A program made the translations under genes and the position numbers. Shown one piece after another: positions 18,264 through 25,482 of a stretch of DNA of 64,000 nt. This DNA is from Lentisphaeria bacterium (lineage in GTDB: Bacteria > Verrucomicrobiota > Lentisphaeria > Victivallales > UBA1829): NCBI GenBank assembly GCA_017456805.1, contig JAFTIQ010000004.1, forward strand, positions 62,001 through 126,000, given 5' to 3'. Every line of letters begins with the position of its first letter. The first letter of the stretch is position 1. Below the pieces are notes generated by a model, which was not told where the DNA came from, searched no databases, and saw only the letters and a program-made list of their open reading frames with translations.

Positions 18264-19796
18264 CTTTTGCTTTTTTAACTTTGTCTTTAATTGCCGGATC
18301 GCTTTTTCCCTGCCGGCTTTCCGTTCAGCTTCCAGCCATCTTTGATGAAATTTATGAGCAGAGAGAAATTCAATTTCCTGTTCCAGCCATTCTTTATCTG
18401 ACAAAGAGTGTCCGGCGGCTTCTTTCTCTTTTCGCAGTAATTCCGATTTTTTCAGGTATTCATTGAGCCCGACATGTCCCAGATCTGCATCGCAGAGGAT
18501 CCGTTCCGGAAGCGTTTTCGGGGCGCAGGGATAGGCTGTTGCAGAAATGAGAGTTTGGATCCGTTTGATCTCTTTGGCTGTATAACCGAATTCCGGCAGG
18601 ATCTTTTCTGCCTTTTTGACAGCAATCTTTTCGTTATCAGAATATTGCTCCAGATATCCGGTGTCGTGAAGAAGAGCAGCCGTAAGCAGGCATTTCTTAT
18701 CCCTGTCTGTCAATGAGGTATAATGCTGCATAAACAGATGGACATGCGAGAGAACTTCTTTTGTATGCCGCGCATTATGATAGATATATGCTTTGGGAAG
18801 ATTGGTTGTCAGCTGCCGGATAATGAGATTGCCGAGCCGTTTATCCATGCCGGAAAACAGGGAGAAAATGTTTTTGCAGTCCGGACATTTCACAAAGGAG
18901 AACGCTTCATGAACGTTCAGGATCCGTTGGCAGTAAGGGCAGCGATACCGGCATTGTGCCGATTTTCTGCCGGAATTTCCGGAATGTTCCGCCACTTCAA
19001 GAGGATTCGGTTCTTGAATGGAACGGAAACTGTTTTTCTGAGAATGATATTTCAGGATCGCTTTGATTTCAAAGAGTTCCAGTTCGGGATATTTTCCGAG
19101 CAGCAGAGCAGCATTTCCGGAAACCATCGGCGTTGCAAAACTGGTTCCTGTTAAACGGTAATATCCGCCGCCGTGAAGTGCAGCCAGAACATTTTCCCCG
19201 TGAGCGGCAAATTCAATGGGCTGCTCATCGATGTGCTCTATATAATAAGGATTATTTTCATAAGAGTGGTTATCCACACTGATGCAGCTGGAAAGTTCTG
19301 CCGGGAAACCGAGATCTCCGGATTTCACAGTGTTCCGTTTTGAGGCAATAACGATTTTATGTTTCTGATAAGCCTGTTCCAGAAGCTGGGCGATCTCATT
19401 GCGGTATTTTGCCAGACATACCAAACTCATATTAATGATTTTAGCATCGCTTTCGATGGCGGCTTTCAATCCGGCCAGCATGATCTTACCGGTTCCGGAG
19501 AACGTGGAGTTCAATACTTTGAAATCCAGAATTCTGACATTCGGCGCGATTTTGGCGATAATGCTTGCGACTGCTGTTCCGTGTCCGGCAGCATCATTGT
19601 TATGATTTTGCGGAAGGGCTTTTTGAACGATGGTTCCGTTTTCTTCCTGAAATTCCCAGGCACCTGCAACTTTTTTTCTCAGAACTTCATGAGTGGAATC
19701 GATACCGCTGTCAATCACGGCGACCTTCACGGGGCGGAGTGGGTGCTTCCTCAGCTCCGGAAATGATTCTTTCAGGATGTCGGAGAGGAACATCAT
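18240..19796 (-). CDS. Cytosolic subtilisin-like protease fused to a zinc ribbon and an HD hydrolase domain
   Basis: A 518-residue three-part protein. Residues about 20-260 are an S8 subtilase with an intact triad: D29 in VAVIDSGID, H72 in GHGTAVA, S219 in GTSFATPM, plus N155 in the oxyanion region. A four-Cys zinc ribbon follows (CPYC at 286-289, CPDC at 304-307). The end (about 335-480) is an HD phosphohydrolase with YHNARHT (H340, H344), LLHDTGY (H377, D378) and later Asp residues at 436/438. There is no signal peptide or propeptide, so it should act in the cytosol. It overlaps the GAF gene by 4 bases and ends an operon led by a sigma factor. I know of no characterised protein with this layout. 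Confidence 0.85.
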   Translation of the reverse strand: MMFLSDILKESFPELRKHPLRPVKVAVIDSGIDSTHEVLRKKVAGAWEFQEENGTIVQKALPQNHNNDAAGHGTAVASIIAKIAPNVRILDFKVLNSTFSGTGKIMLAGLKAAIESDAKIINMSLVCLAKYRNEIAQLLEQAYQKHKIVIASKRNTVKSGDLGFPAELSSCISVDNHSYENNPYYIEHIDEQPIEFAAHGENVLAALHGGGYYRLTGTSFATPMVSGNAALLLGKYPELELFEIKAILKYHSQKNSFRSIQEPNPLEVAEHSGNSGRKSAQCRYRCPYCQRILNVHEAFSFVKCPDCKNIFSLFSGMDKRLGNLIIRQLTTNLPKAYIYHNARHTKEVLSHVHLFMQHYTSLTDRDKKCLLTAALLHDTGYLEQYSDNEKIAVKKAEKILPEFGYTAKEIKRIQTLISATAYPCAPKTLPERILCDADLGHVGLNEYLKKSELLRKEKEAAGHSLSDKEWLEQEIEFLSAHKFHQRWLEAERKAGREKAIRQLKTKLKKQKLFLNNGK

Positions 19797-20422
19797 TTAA
19801 GCTCACCCAGCGATTTCAGGATTTGCAGGATCGTTTCCGGATTTGCCGGGTGTTTTTGAATCAAATCAACCGCTGATTTCGCGGCTTTCATTTCAAGATT
19901 GCTCTGCTCGGTCAGTTGGTTGAGTTCTCCGGTGAGGCAGTTTGAGAGCTGCTGTTCCTGAGAGATGATGATTGCTCCCAATTCAGCCAGCATGGAAAAA
20001 TTCTGACAATCTGCATTGGTAAAAGATTTTTCTTTGTCAAAAGAGACTGCTGTTATGACCCCGATGAGCTCATCATCCAGCATGACCGGCGCGGCGATCA
20101 CACAGTTTGGAGAACCATCATTTTCCACCGCAAAAAAGTCTCCGCCGGAAGCTCTTGCAGCGGTCTGGATCTCGCAAGTCATTGCCGCCATCCCGGTGAT
20201 CCCTTTCCCCATGGGAACCGTTTTCCCCACCAGATGTTCCGGGGCATTGTTGCCAATGGTTGCAGCGAATTGCAGATCATTCTGTTCCTTCCGGTAAATC
20301 AGAAGGGAACCCTCTTCTGCGCCAAGAAGTTTCAAACCGAGTGAAATCAGCAGTTGAAACGCCGATTTGATTTTTTCCGGGTTTTGGAGCCCCGCCAATA
20401 ACAAAATTCTGCTGCTTTCCAT
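19793..20422 (-). CDS. GAF-domain sensor protein
   Basis: A 209-residue soluble protein with one GAF domain (about 15-155), recognisable from EEGSLLIYR, PMGKGITGMAA, and a PVMLDDELIGVITAVSFDKEKSFTNADCQNFSMLAELGA tail pattern. GAF domains bind cyclic nucleotides, heme, other small ligands, or proteins. The remaining C-terminal part is helical and may dimerise. No enzymatic output domain is attached, so it probably passes a signal to a partner. Its stop overlaps the start of the subtilisin-HD gene, making that protein the obvious partner. Confidence 0.8.
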   Translation of the reverse strand: MESSRILLLAGLQNPEKIKSAFQLLISLGLKLLGAEEGSLLIYRKEQNDLQFAATIGNNAPEHLVGKTVPMGKGITGMAAMTCEIQTAARASGGDFFAVENDGSPNCVIAAPVMLDDELIGVITAVSFDKEKSFTNADCQNFSMLAELGAIIISQEQQLSNCLTGELNQLTEQSNLEMKAAKSAVDLIQKHPANPETILQILKSLGELK

Positions 20423-20436
20423 ATAAAGGCCTTTCT

Positions 20437-21060
20437 TTACAATTCAGGATGTCCGGGGATCTTTTTCTGATCCCGGAAGCAGAATGCCACTTCCGGATTG
20501 TGGAACGATTCTTTCAGAACCTGATATGATATTTCTGCTTTCCCGTTGATAACTTCCAGTGGAATTCCGCAGAGAATGAGTTGTCCGGAGATCTTTAAAT
20601 CAGTTGGCGTTTCCACCGTAATTTTAAGTGTTTCCGTAAGTTGTGCCGGAATATAAAGTTTCGCAAGCCATTGCTCATATTTCTGATCTGAATCAGAAGC
20701 AAAGGTTATGACGGTGCTGGTTTCACTTGCTGCAACGACTTCTGACTTTTCGAGTACGTCAAACAGTTTGGAGATGTAATCAGTGAATTTCTGCCATTTT
20801 TCAGAGTCGCCCGCTTGATTTCGTCCTATATTCTGAATCAATTCCTGAATATGCTGTTTCATGTTCTGCGGGATATTACTGTTTTTCCGGGATTTCCTTC
20901 TGATAACAGCTTTTGCTGCAAATTGACAAAGATCTTTGCATTTCGGGCAGGTCGCAATGTGGAGGAAATATTCTTTATTCTCTTTTTTCAGCAATTTCCC
21001 TTCAATAAATTCCGCCAGAATATTGGCATCAGGACATAATTTGTTTTCTGTACAGATCAT
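20437..21060 (-). CDS. Soluble zinc-finger anti-sigma-like protein
   Basis: A 207-residue protein whose N-terminus matches the zf-HC2 anti-sigma fold: C9, then H34-x3-C38-x2-C41, within a helical region of about 60 residues. There is no transmembrane helix, unlike classical membrane-bound anti-sigmas of this type. The rest (about 110-207) looks like a beta-rich domain of unknown function. The gene overlaps the sigma factor stop by 4 bases, the usual arrangement of sigma/anti-sigma pairs. I infer that it binds the sigma factor. Confidence 0.75.
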   Translation of the reverse strand: MICTENKLCPDANILAEFIEGKLLKKENKEYFLHIATCPKCKDLCQFAAKAVIRRKSRKNSNIPQNMKQHIQELIQNIGRNQAGDSEKWQKFTDYISKLFDVLEKSEVVAASETSTVITFASDSDQKYEQWLAKLYIPAQLTETLKITVETPTDLKISGQLILCGIPLEVINGKAEISYQVLKESFHNPEVAFCFRDQKKIPGHPEL

Positions 21061-21662
21061 TTTTTTCTCTCATTCATTTTTTTTAATTGTTTCATTTTCG
21101 TTTTTGCACGACTATTCATCTGATCAACATTTTCGGATGATTTGTTCAGGAACAATGCCACTTCTTTTGAGGAAAGTTTCAAACTGTTCCGCATCAAAAG
21201 TACCCATGCCTGCTGCGGATTATCATCCCACAATGCAGAAAGAAGCTTGTTTGCATAATTCATTTCATCCGTTAATTCAACAGAATCTGATCTCGTTTTA
21301 CTGACTATTTGTGTACACAAACAGTCATTTTCTGACAGCTCGCAGGGAATTTTTCCTGAAGTTTCTTTGATTTCATACCTTTGCGCCTCGCGAATGATGA
21401 TAAAAAGATAAGTTGTGAATGCTGAATCAAAGCGGAAAAGCCGGAGTTTCCGGAAATCATTTTTCCTGAGAAGCAGCCAGACCCGGGTCACAAGGGAATC
21501 CGGCGGTATATTGTATTTTGCACAAATGCGGGCATATTTCGGATATCGCGTCATTGGAGTAACAAGTTCCACCAGAAGATAATTCCAGGCAGCCGGATCA
21601 TTTTGCAGCAGACAAGCAACAAAATCCCGGTCACTTATCAATTCAAATGGATTTTTTTTCAT
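21057..21662 (-). CDS. ECF-type sigma-70 family factor
   Basis: A 201-residue protein with region 2 near residues 25-100 (FRFDSAFTTYLFIIIREAQR resembles the core-binding and -10 recognition helix) and region 4 near 150-195 (LKLSSKEVALFLNKSSENVDQMNSRAK, a helix-turn-helix for -35 recognition). Regions 1 and 3 are missing, as in ECF factors. The start at 21662 has GGAG 6 bases upstream, and the longer frame to 21737 reaches into the promoter. It is the first gene of the sigma / zinc-finger / GAF / subtilisin-HD operon. Confidence 0.8.
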   Translation of the reverse strand: MKKNPFELISDRDFVACLLQNDPAAWNYLLVELVTPMTRYPKYARICAKYNIPPDSLVTRVWLLLRKNDFRKLRLFRFDSAFTTYLFIIIREAQRYEIKETSGKIPCELSENDCLCTQIVSKTRSDSVELTDEMNYANKLLSALWDDNPQQAWVLLMRNSLKLSSKEVALFLNKSSENVDQMNSRAKTKMKQLKKMNERKK

Positions 21663-21708
21663 TATTAACTCCAAAAGGACTCCCCCGGCAGAACAAAAGA
21701 CGCGTGAG

Positions 21709-21737
21709 AATATAATACATTTATCCGTATATTGCAA
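21709..21737 (-). promoter_or_regulatory. Promoter of the sigma-subtilisin operon
   Basis: Minus strand TTGCAA (21737-21732), 17 bases, TATATT (21714-21709). It has the housekeeping shape rather than an ECF-type promoter, so the operon may not depend on its own sigma factor. It is divergent from pyrE. Confidence 0.75.
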
Positions 21738-21814
21738 GCGCGGCTTTCAGAAAAATATGAAATATTTTCAAAAATGCCCGACAATGGTGAAACGAAAAAA
21801 AATCCAAATCAACC

Positions 21815-21842
21815 TTGCTATTGTCCGGAACCGTGTTATATT
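21815..21842 (+). promoter_or_regulatory. Promoter of pyrE
   Basis: TTGCTA at 21815-21820, 16 bases, TATATT at 21837-21842 preceded by GTGT. Leader of about 30 bases. Confidence 0.7.
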
Positions 21843-21878
21843 AACCACCAATACCAGAAAAAGAGAAAGGATCCAGAT

Positions 21879-22553
21879 ATGGAACAGTACAAGAAAGATT
21901 TTATTGAATTCATGATCGATTGCCAGGTTTTGAAATTTGGCGACTTCGTGACAAAAAGCGGAAGAAAAACTCCTTTTTTTGTAAATACAGGATTTTACCG
22001 GACAGGCGCCCAGTTGAAAAAATTGGGGGAATATTATGCTCAGGCAATTAATGATACCTTCGGCGTGGAATTCGATGTGCTCTTCGGACCTGCTTATAAA
22101 GGAATTCCCCTTTCCGTAACAGCAAGTATGGCTCTCTCCGATAAGTACGGCGCGGATATCCGGTACTGTTCCAACCGGAAAGAAGTCAAAGATCACGGCG
22201 ATAAGGGGATCCTTCTTGGCGGACCTGTCGGAGATGGGGATAAAGTTGTTATTATTGAAGATGTTACAACGGCAGGAACCTCCATCGGGGAAACTCTCCC
22301 GATCCTTCAGGCTCAGGGAAATGTCAATATCCTCGGTCTGGTGGTCAGCGTCGACCGCATGGAACGCGGGCAGGGCGAAAAGAGTGCTCTCTCTGAAATT
22401 TCCGAAAAGTATGGTCTGAAAACTTGTGCAATCGTCACAATGAAAGAAGTGATCGAACATCTTTACAACCGTCCTTACAAGGGAAAAGTGATCATTGATG
22501 ACACCCTCATGGCTGCGATCAATGCCTACTATGACCAGTACGGTGCAAAATAA
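21879..22553 (+). CDS. pyrE: Orotate phosphoribosyltransferase
   Basis: A 224-residue type I phosphoribosyltransferase. The PRPP-binding loop VVIIEDVTTAGTSIGE lies near residues 122-137, and FGPAYKGIPL near 70-79 with the upstream KSGRKTPFFVNTG are typical of OPRT. It converts orotate and PRPP to OMP in pyrimidine synthesis. The ATG at 21879 follows AGAAAGG by 8 bases; the longer frame from 21732 would run through the promoter. It is monocistronic, with a strong terminator after it. Confidence 0.93.
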   Translation: MEQYKKDFIEFMIDCQVLKFGDFVTKSGRKTPFFVNTGFYRTGAQLKKLGEYYAQAINDTFGVEFDVLFGPAYKGIPLSVTASMALSDKYGADIRYCSNRKEVKDHGDKGILLGGPVGDGDKVVIIEDVTTAGTSIGETLPILQAQGNVNILGLVVSVDRMERGQGEKSALSEISEKYGLKTCAIVTMKEVIEHLYNRPYKGKVIIDDTLMAAINAYYDQYGAK

Positions 22554-22571
22554 ATTGCGTTATTGATTCCG

Positions 22572-22601
22572 GCGGCAGATTTTTTTCTGCCGCTTTTTTT
22601 T
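22572..22601 (+). terminator. Rho-independent terminator of pyrE
   Basis: GCGGCAG (22572-22578) pairs with CTGCCGC (22587-22593) around an eight-base loop and is followed by eight T. Confidence 0.9.
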
Positions 22602-22612
22602 GCCCTTGAAAC

Positions 22613-22640
22613 TTGAAAATCCGAAAAAATGGTGTAAATT
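22613..22640 (+). promoter_or_regulatory. Promoter of the small zinc-ribbon gene
   Basis: TTGAAA at 22613-22618, 16 bases, TAAATT at 22635-22640 preceded by GTG. The transcript should start within a few bases of the ATG at 22650, so the message would be nearly leaderless. Confidence 0.6.
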
Positions 22641-22649
22641 CTCCCCATT

Positions 22650-22913
22650 ATGAAAAAGCCCCCCAGAAAAATGAAAAACCTGCAGCTGAAGGAAGGAAGA
22701 ATCATCTGTCCCTCCTGCGGTGAACTGTTGTCGCATCACGACATTGAATCCTATGCCCGCTGTCCCTTTTGCGATCATCAGTTCGTGTTCAACGGTGAGA
22801 TGGAGGATTTTCTGTTGAGATCCGTGATCGAAAACTGGAGTCAGTCAAATCTGGCAGGACAGACACAGCAATTTCCCTCAGAACAGGATGTGAAACACTC
22901 CAATTGGATCTGA
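22650..22913 (+). CDS. Small zinc-ribbon protein
   Basis: An 87-residue basic-to-neutral protein with two CxxC pairs (CPSC near residues 20-23 and CPFC near 38-41), the spacing of a zinc ribbon, in a frame that also holds a His pair between them. The same CP-C/CP-C ribbon style appears inside the subtilisin-HD protein 3 kb away. No catalytic domain. It precedes the serpin gene by 31 bases and may share its transcript. Role unknown; it could bind nucleic acid or protein. Confidence 0.75.
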   Translation: MKKPPRKMKNLQLKEGRIICPSCGELLSHHDIESYARCPFCDHQFVFNGEMEDFLLRSVIENWSQSNLAGQTQQFPSEQDVKHSNWI

Positions 22914-22944
22914 CGGGAGCTGCCGAACAAGAAAAGGTGTTGAA

Positions 22945-24123
22945 ATGAAATTCAGATTATTGCTGGTATTCGCTTTCGTTTCCGTTACTCTTTTTTCCGC
23001 TGCTCCGGAAGAACTGATGAACCGGAAACTTTATATTCTGACCTGGCGCGGGGTTCAGGAAAAGCCCAATGAAAATCTTTTCTATTCTCCTTACAGCATT
23101 CAGCAGGCCATGGGGATGCTCTCTCTCGGCGCAAGCGGAAAAACAAAAGAACAGATCGATCAGGTGTTCGGTTTCACTCCGGAATCTTTAGAGTGGTTCG
23201 CAAAAAATAAACAGATCCTCTCCGGAAAAAATCAAACCTTCTTCTTTCAGACAAATCTGATTCTTGCCGATAGAAATCTGAAATATGATCCGGCGTTCCG
23301 GAATTCTGCCGGAAAATATTTTGATGGAAATTTCCTGCTTCTGGATTTCGTATTCAAATCCCGGATCACTGCTTTACTGAACCGTATGATAGCTGTCCGC
23401 AGCGGAAACCTGATCAAAGATCCGTTTTCCGAACATGATTTTTCCCCGGAAATGATCATGCTGCTGGCAAATATTCTCGCTTTCAAAGCTCCATGGGAAT
23501 TTGAATTTGATAAATCCCGGACAACTTCTCAGCCTTTTCTTTCCGCCGGACAGAAAAAGACAACGGTTGAATTGATGCACCAGAAAAGTTTTCTGCCCTA
23601 TTTTCACGATGCTTCCAAAAAGATCCACGGGGTGAGTCTGCCTTATAAAGATAACCGGTTTGAGATGATTATTCTGATGACGACCAAGCCGGACGTTGAT
23701 GTTTCTGTGATTCCCCAGGCGCTTTCCGAAGGAGCTCTTGAAAAGTGGAGCAAGGCTTTTTCCGATAAAAAACAGACGAATCTCTATTTCCCCAAGTTCA
23801 AGCTGTCTGTCAAAACCGATTTCTCAGAACTTCTGAAGAGTTGCGGGGTCCGTGATGCGTTTCTGTTGACGAAGGCGGATTTTTCCAGACTCGGAAATGA
23901 AAATCTTTGTGTGGACAACATTCTGCATATTGCACAGATCGAAGTGGATGAAACCGGAACGGAAGCTGCTGCGGCAACTGTGATTCCTGTTGTAGAAAAG
24001 GCGGCTGCTCCTGCCGGATCACACTATTTCCGGGTGGATCGTCCATTCTGTTTTCTGATTCGATACAAACCGGCGAACGCCATTCTTTTTCTGGGTGTGA
24101 TCCATCAGCTTCCGGGAAAATAA
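22945..24123 (+). CDS. Secreted inhibitory-type serpin
   Basis: A 392-residue serpin with a cleavable signal peptide (about 1-20). Conserved parts are ENLFYSPYSIQQAMGML-type helix B, ILANILAFKAPWEFEF with the breach region, and the reactive loop hinge ETGTEAAAATVIP near 343-355, whose small residues are expected only in inhibitory serpins that insert the loop. The C-terminal FRVDRPFCFLIR and ILFLGVI are typical. The loop after the hinge (VVEKAAAP) does not clearly reveal the target protease. Bacterial serpins can block host or competitor proteases outside the cell. ATG preceded by AAAAGG. Confidence 0.92.
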   Translation: MKFRLLLVFAFVSVTLFSAAPEELMNRKLYILTWRGVQEKPNENLFYSPYSIQQAMGMLSLGASGKTKEQIDQVFGFTPESLEWFAKNKQILSGKNQTFFFQTNLILADRNLKYDPAFRNSAGKYFDGNFLLLDFVFKSRITALLNRMIAVRSGNLIKDPFSEHDFSPEMIMLLANILAFKAPWEFEFDKSRTTSQPFLSAGQKKTTVELMHQKSFLPYFHDASKKIHGVSLPYKDNRFEMIILMTTKPDVDVSVIPQALSEGALEKWSKAFSDKKQTNLYFPKFKLSVKTDFSELLKSCGVRDAFLLTKADFSRLGNENLCVDNILHIAQIEVDETGTEAAAATVIPVVEKAAAPAGSHYFRVDRPFCFLIRYKPANAILFLGVIHQLPGK

Positions 24124-24208
24124 TTCTCTGATTTTTACATAACTCAGAGCTCAGCTCGGAATAATCGGAATATTTTCTGAAAAACATGGAACTTTTTCGG
24201 GAAAAGGA

Positions 24209-24237
24209 TTGTATTTTTTTCTTAAGTGTGCTATATT
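24209..24237 (+). promoter_or_regulatory. Promoter of the TM1266-like gene and probably of the nitrogenase-like operon
   Basis: TTGTAT at 24209-24214, 17 bases, TATATT at 24232-24237 preceded by GTGC. I see no second promoter in the 178 bases before the first nifH-like gene, so this may drive the whole cluster. Confidence 0.7.
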
Positions 24238-24296
24238 ACTCTGCAGTGATCCGGAAGAACCGTTCTCCGCTGCAGCAAAAAAGAAAGGCTGATACA

Positions 24297-24542
24297 ATGG
24301 AAAACAGAGTCGCACTGCTTGCTATTCTTGTCGGAAGTTCTGATTCCGCAGAGGATATCAATGGGATCCTTCATGATTTCAATCAATGGATCATTGGAAG
24401 AATGGGGTTGCCATACCGGGAAAAAAATACGCATATCATCAGCATTATGATGGACGCTCCAGTGGATAAAATCAATGCCCTTGCCGGGAAACTCGGCAGG
24501 ATCCCCGGAGTGACCGCAAAAGCTGTATATGCAGAAAAATAA
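24297..24542 (+). CDS. TM1266-type putative hydrogenase-system regulator
   Basis: An 81-residue protein with the pattern of the TM1266 family (small ferredoxin-fold/ACT-like proteins annotated as iron-only hydrogenase system regulators): an N-terminal VALLAILVG strand, FNQWIIGRMGLPYREKN in the middle and a GRIPGVTAKAVY strand at the end. In other bacteria these genes sit beside FeFe-hydrogenase maturation genes. Here it precedes nitrogenase-like and hyp genes instead. ATG at 24297 follows AAGAAAGG; the longer frame from 24186 overlaps the promoter. Its biochemical role is not established. Confidence 0.8.
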   Translation: MENRVALLAILVGSSDSAEDINGILHDFNQWIIGRMGLPYREKNTHIISIMMDAPVDKINALAGKLGRIPGVTAKAVYAEK

Positions 24543-24720
24543 GGGGGATTTGAAAAAAAATCTCCGGCTAAGAACTGACCTTTCCATGACACCTTTCAGG
24601 AAGCTGTCACGGCGAGCTCAGAAAACAGATAATTGCTCCTGACGTCAAAACACCGTTGCGGCGGAAGATTCCTCAGATTTACTGTCCTGATGTTGGGAGC
24701 CGACAGAAAGGTTCCTGAAC
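24543..24720 (+). promoter_or_regulatory. Possible structured leader before the first nifH-like gene
   Basis: This 178-base gap contains several complementary stretches: GGGGATTT with AAATCTCC (24544-24565), TGACA with TGTCA (24587-24591 and 24605-24609), GCTCC with GGAGC (24635-24639 and 24696-24700), and CTGTC with GACAG (24682-24686 and 24702-24706). CCTTTC at 24579-24584 could pair with GAAAGG at 24706-24711, which holds the ribosome site of the ATG at 24721. That would allow control of translation. I cannot assign it to a known riboswitch class. Confidence 0.4.
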
Positions 24721-25482
24721 ATGCTGAAGTTTACTTTTTACGGAAAAGGCGGGATCGGAAAATCCACGACTGTCTCCAATCTTTCTGCCGTGTTTGCTCA
24801 AAAAGGATTGCGGGTCATGCAGATCGGCTGCGATCCCAAAGCGGATTCCACATCCTTGCTTCATAACGGAGTGAAAATCCCTGCCGTATTGGATTTGATC
24901 CGGGAACGCAATCATGATTTTACGCTGGAAGAAATGGTTTATACCGGTGACGGAGGGGTGCTTTGTGTGGAAGCCGGAGGTCCTGTTCCCGGGCTCGGCT
25001 GTGCCGGACGGGGGATCATTGCCGCGTTGGAAAAGCTGGAACAGAAGGGAGCGTATGACGTCTATAAACCGGATGTTGTGCTTTATGATGTGCTGGGAGA
25101 TGTGGTTTGCGGCGGTTTCACGATGCCCATGCGGAAGGGGTATGCCGATCAGGTTTATATTCTGACCTCCGGAGAAAAAATGTCGATTTATGCCGCGGCG
25201 AATATTGCAATGGCTGTTGAAAATTTCCGGGGCAGGGGATATGCTCCCCTGGGCGGTTTGATCCTGAACCGCAGAAATGTGGAAGAGGAAGAACAGAATG
25301 TTCTGCGTCTTGCCGGAGATTTTCATACTTCGATCGTGGGTGATATTGCGTTGAGTGAAGAGATCCGGAAGGCAGAGAAACTCGGGAAAACCGTTGTGGA
25401 AGCGTTTCCGGAATCCGAAGCGGCACGGCAGTTCCGGGCATTGGCTGAAATGCTTTTGCAAAATGGAGGTTCCCCATGCTGA
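24721..25482 (+). CDS. NifH-like iron protein, module 1
   Basis: A 253-residue nitrogenase reductase homologue. P-loop GKGGIGKST at 8-16; the two 4Fe-4S ligands that bridge the dimer are C94 in PGLGCAGRG and C130 in [19 protein letters not shown] near 37-44 is switch I. All are intact, so it should be an ATP-driven electron donor to a NifDK-like partner. It is shorter than true NifH (about 290) and closer in size to group IV-type Fe proteins. AAAGG ribosome site 9 bases before the ATG. Its stop overlaps the NifD-like start by 7 bases. Confidence 0.92.
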   Translation: MLKFTFYGKGGIGKSTTVSNLSAVFAQKGLRVMQIGCDPKADSTSLLHNGVKIPAVLDLIRERNHDFTLEEMVYTGDGGVLCVEAGGPVPGLGCAGRGIIAALEKLEQKGAYDVYKPDVVLYDVLGDVVCGGFTMPMRKGYADQVYILTSGEKMSIYAAANIAMAVENFRGRGYAPLGGLILNRRNVEEEEQNVLRLAGDFHTSIVGDIALSEEIRKAEKLGKTVVEAFPESEAARQFRALAEMLLQNGGSPC

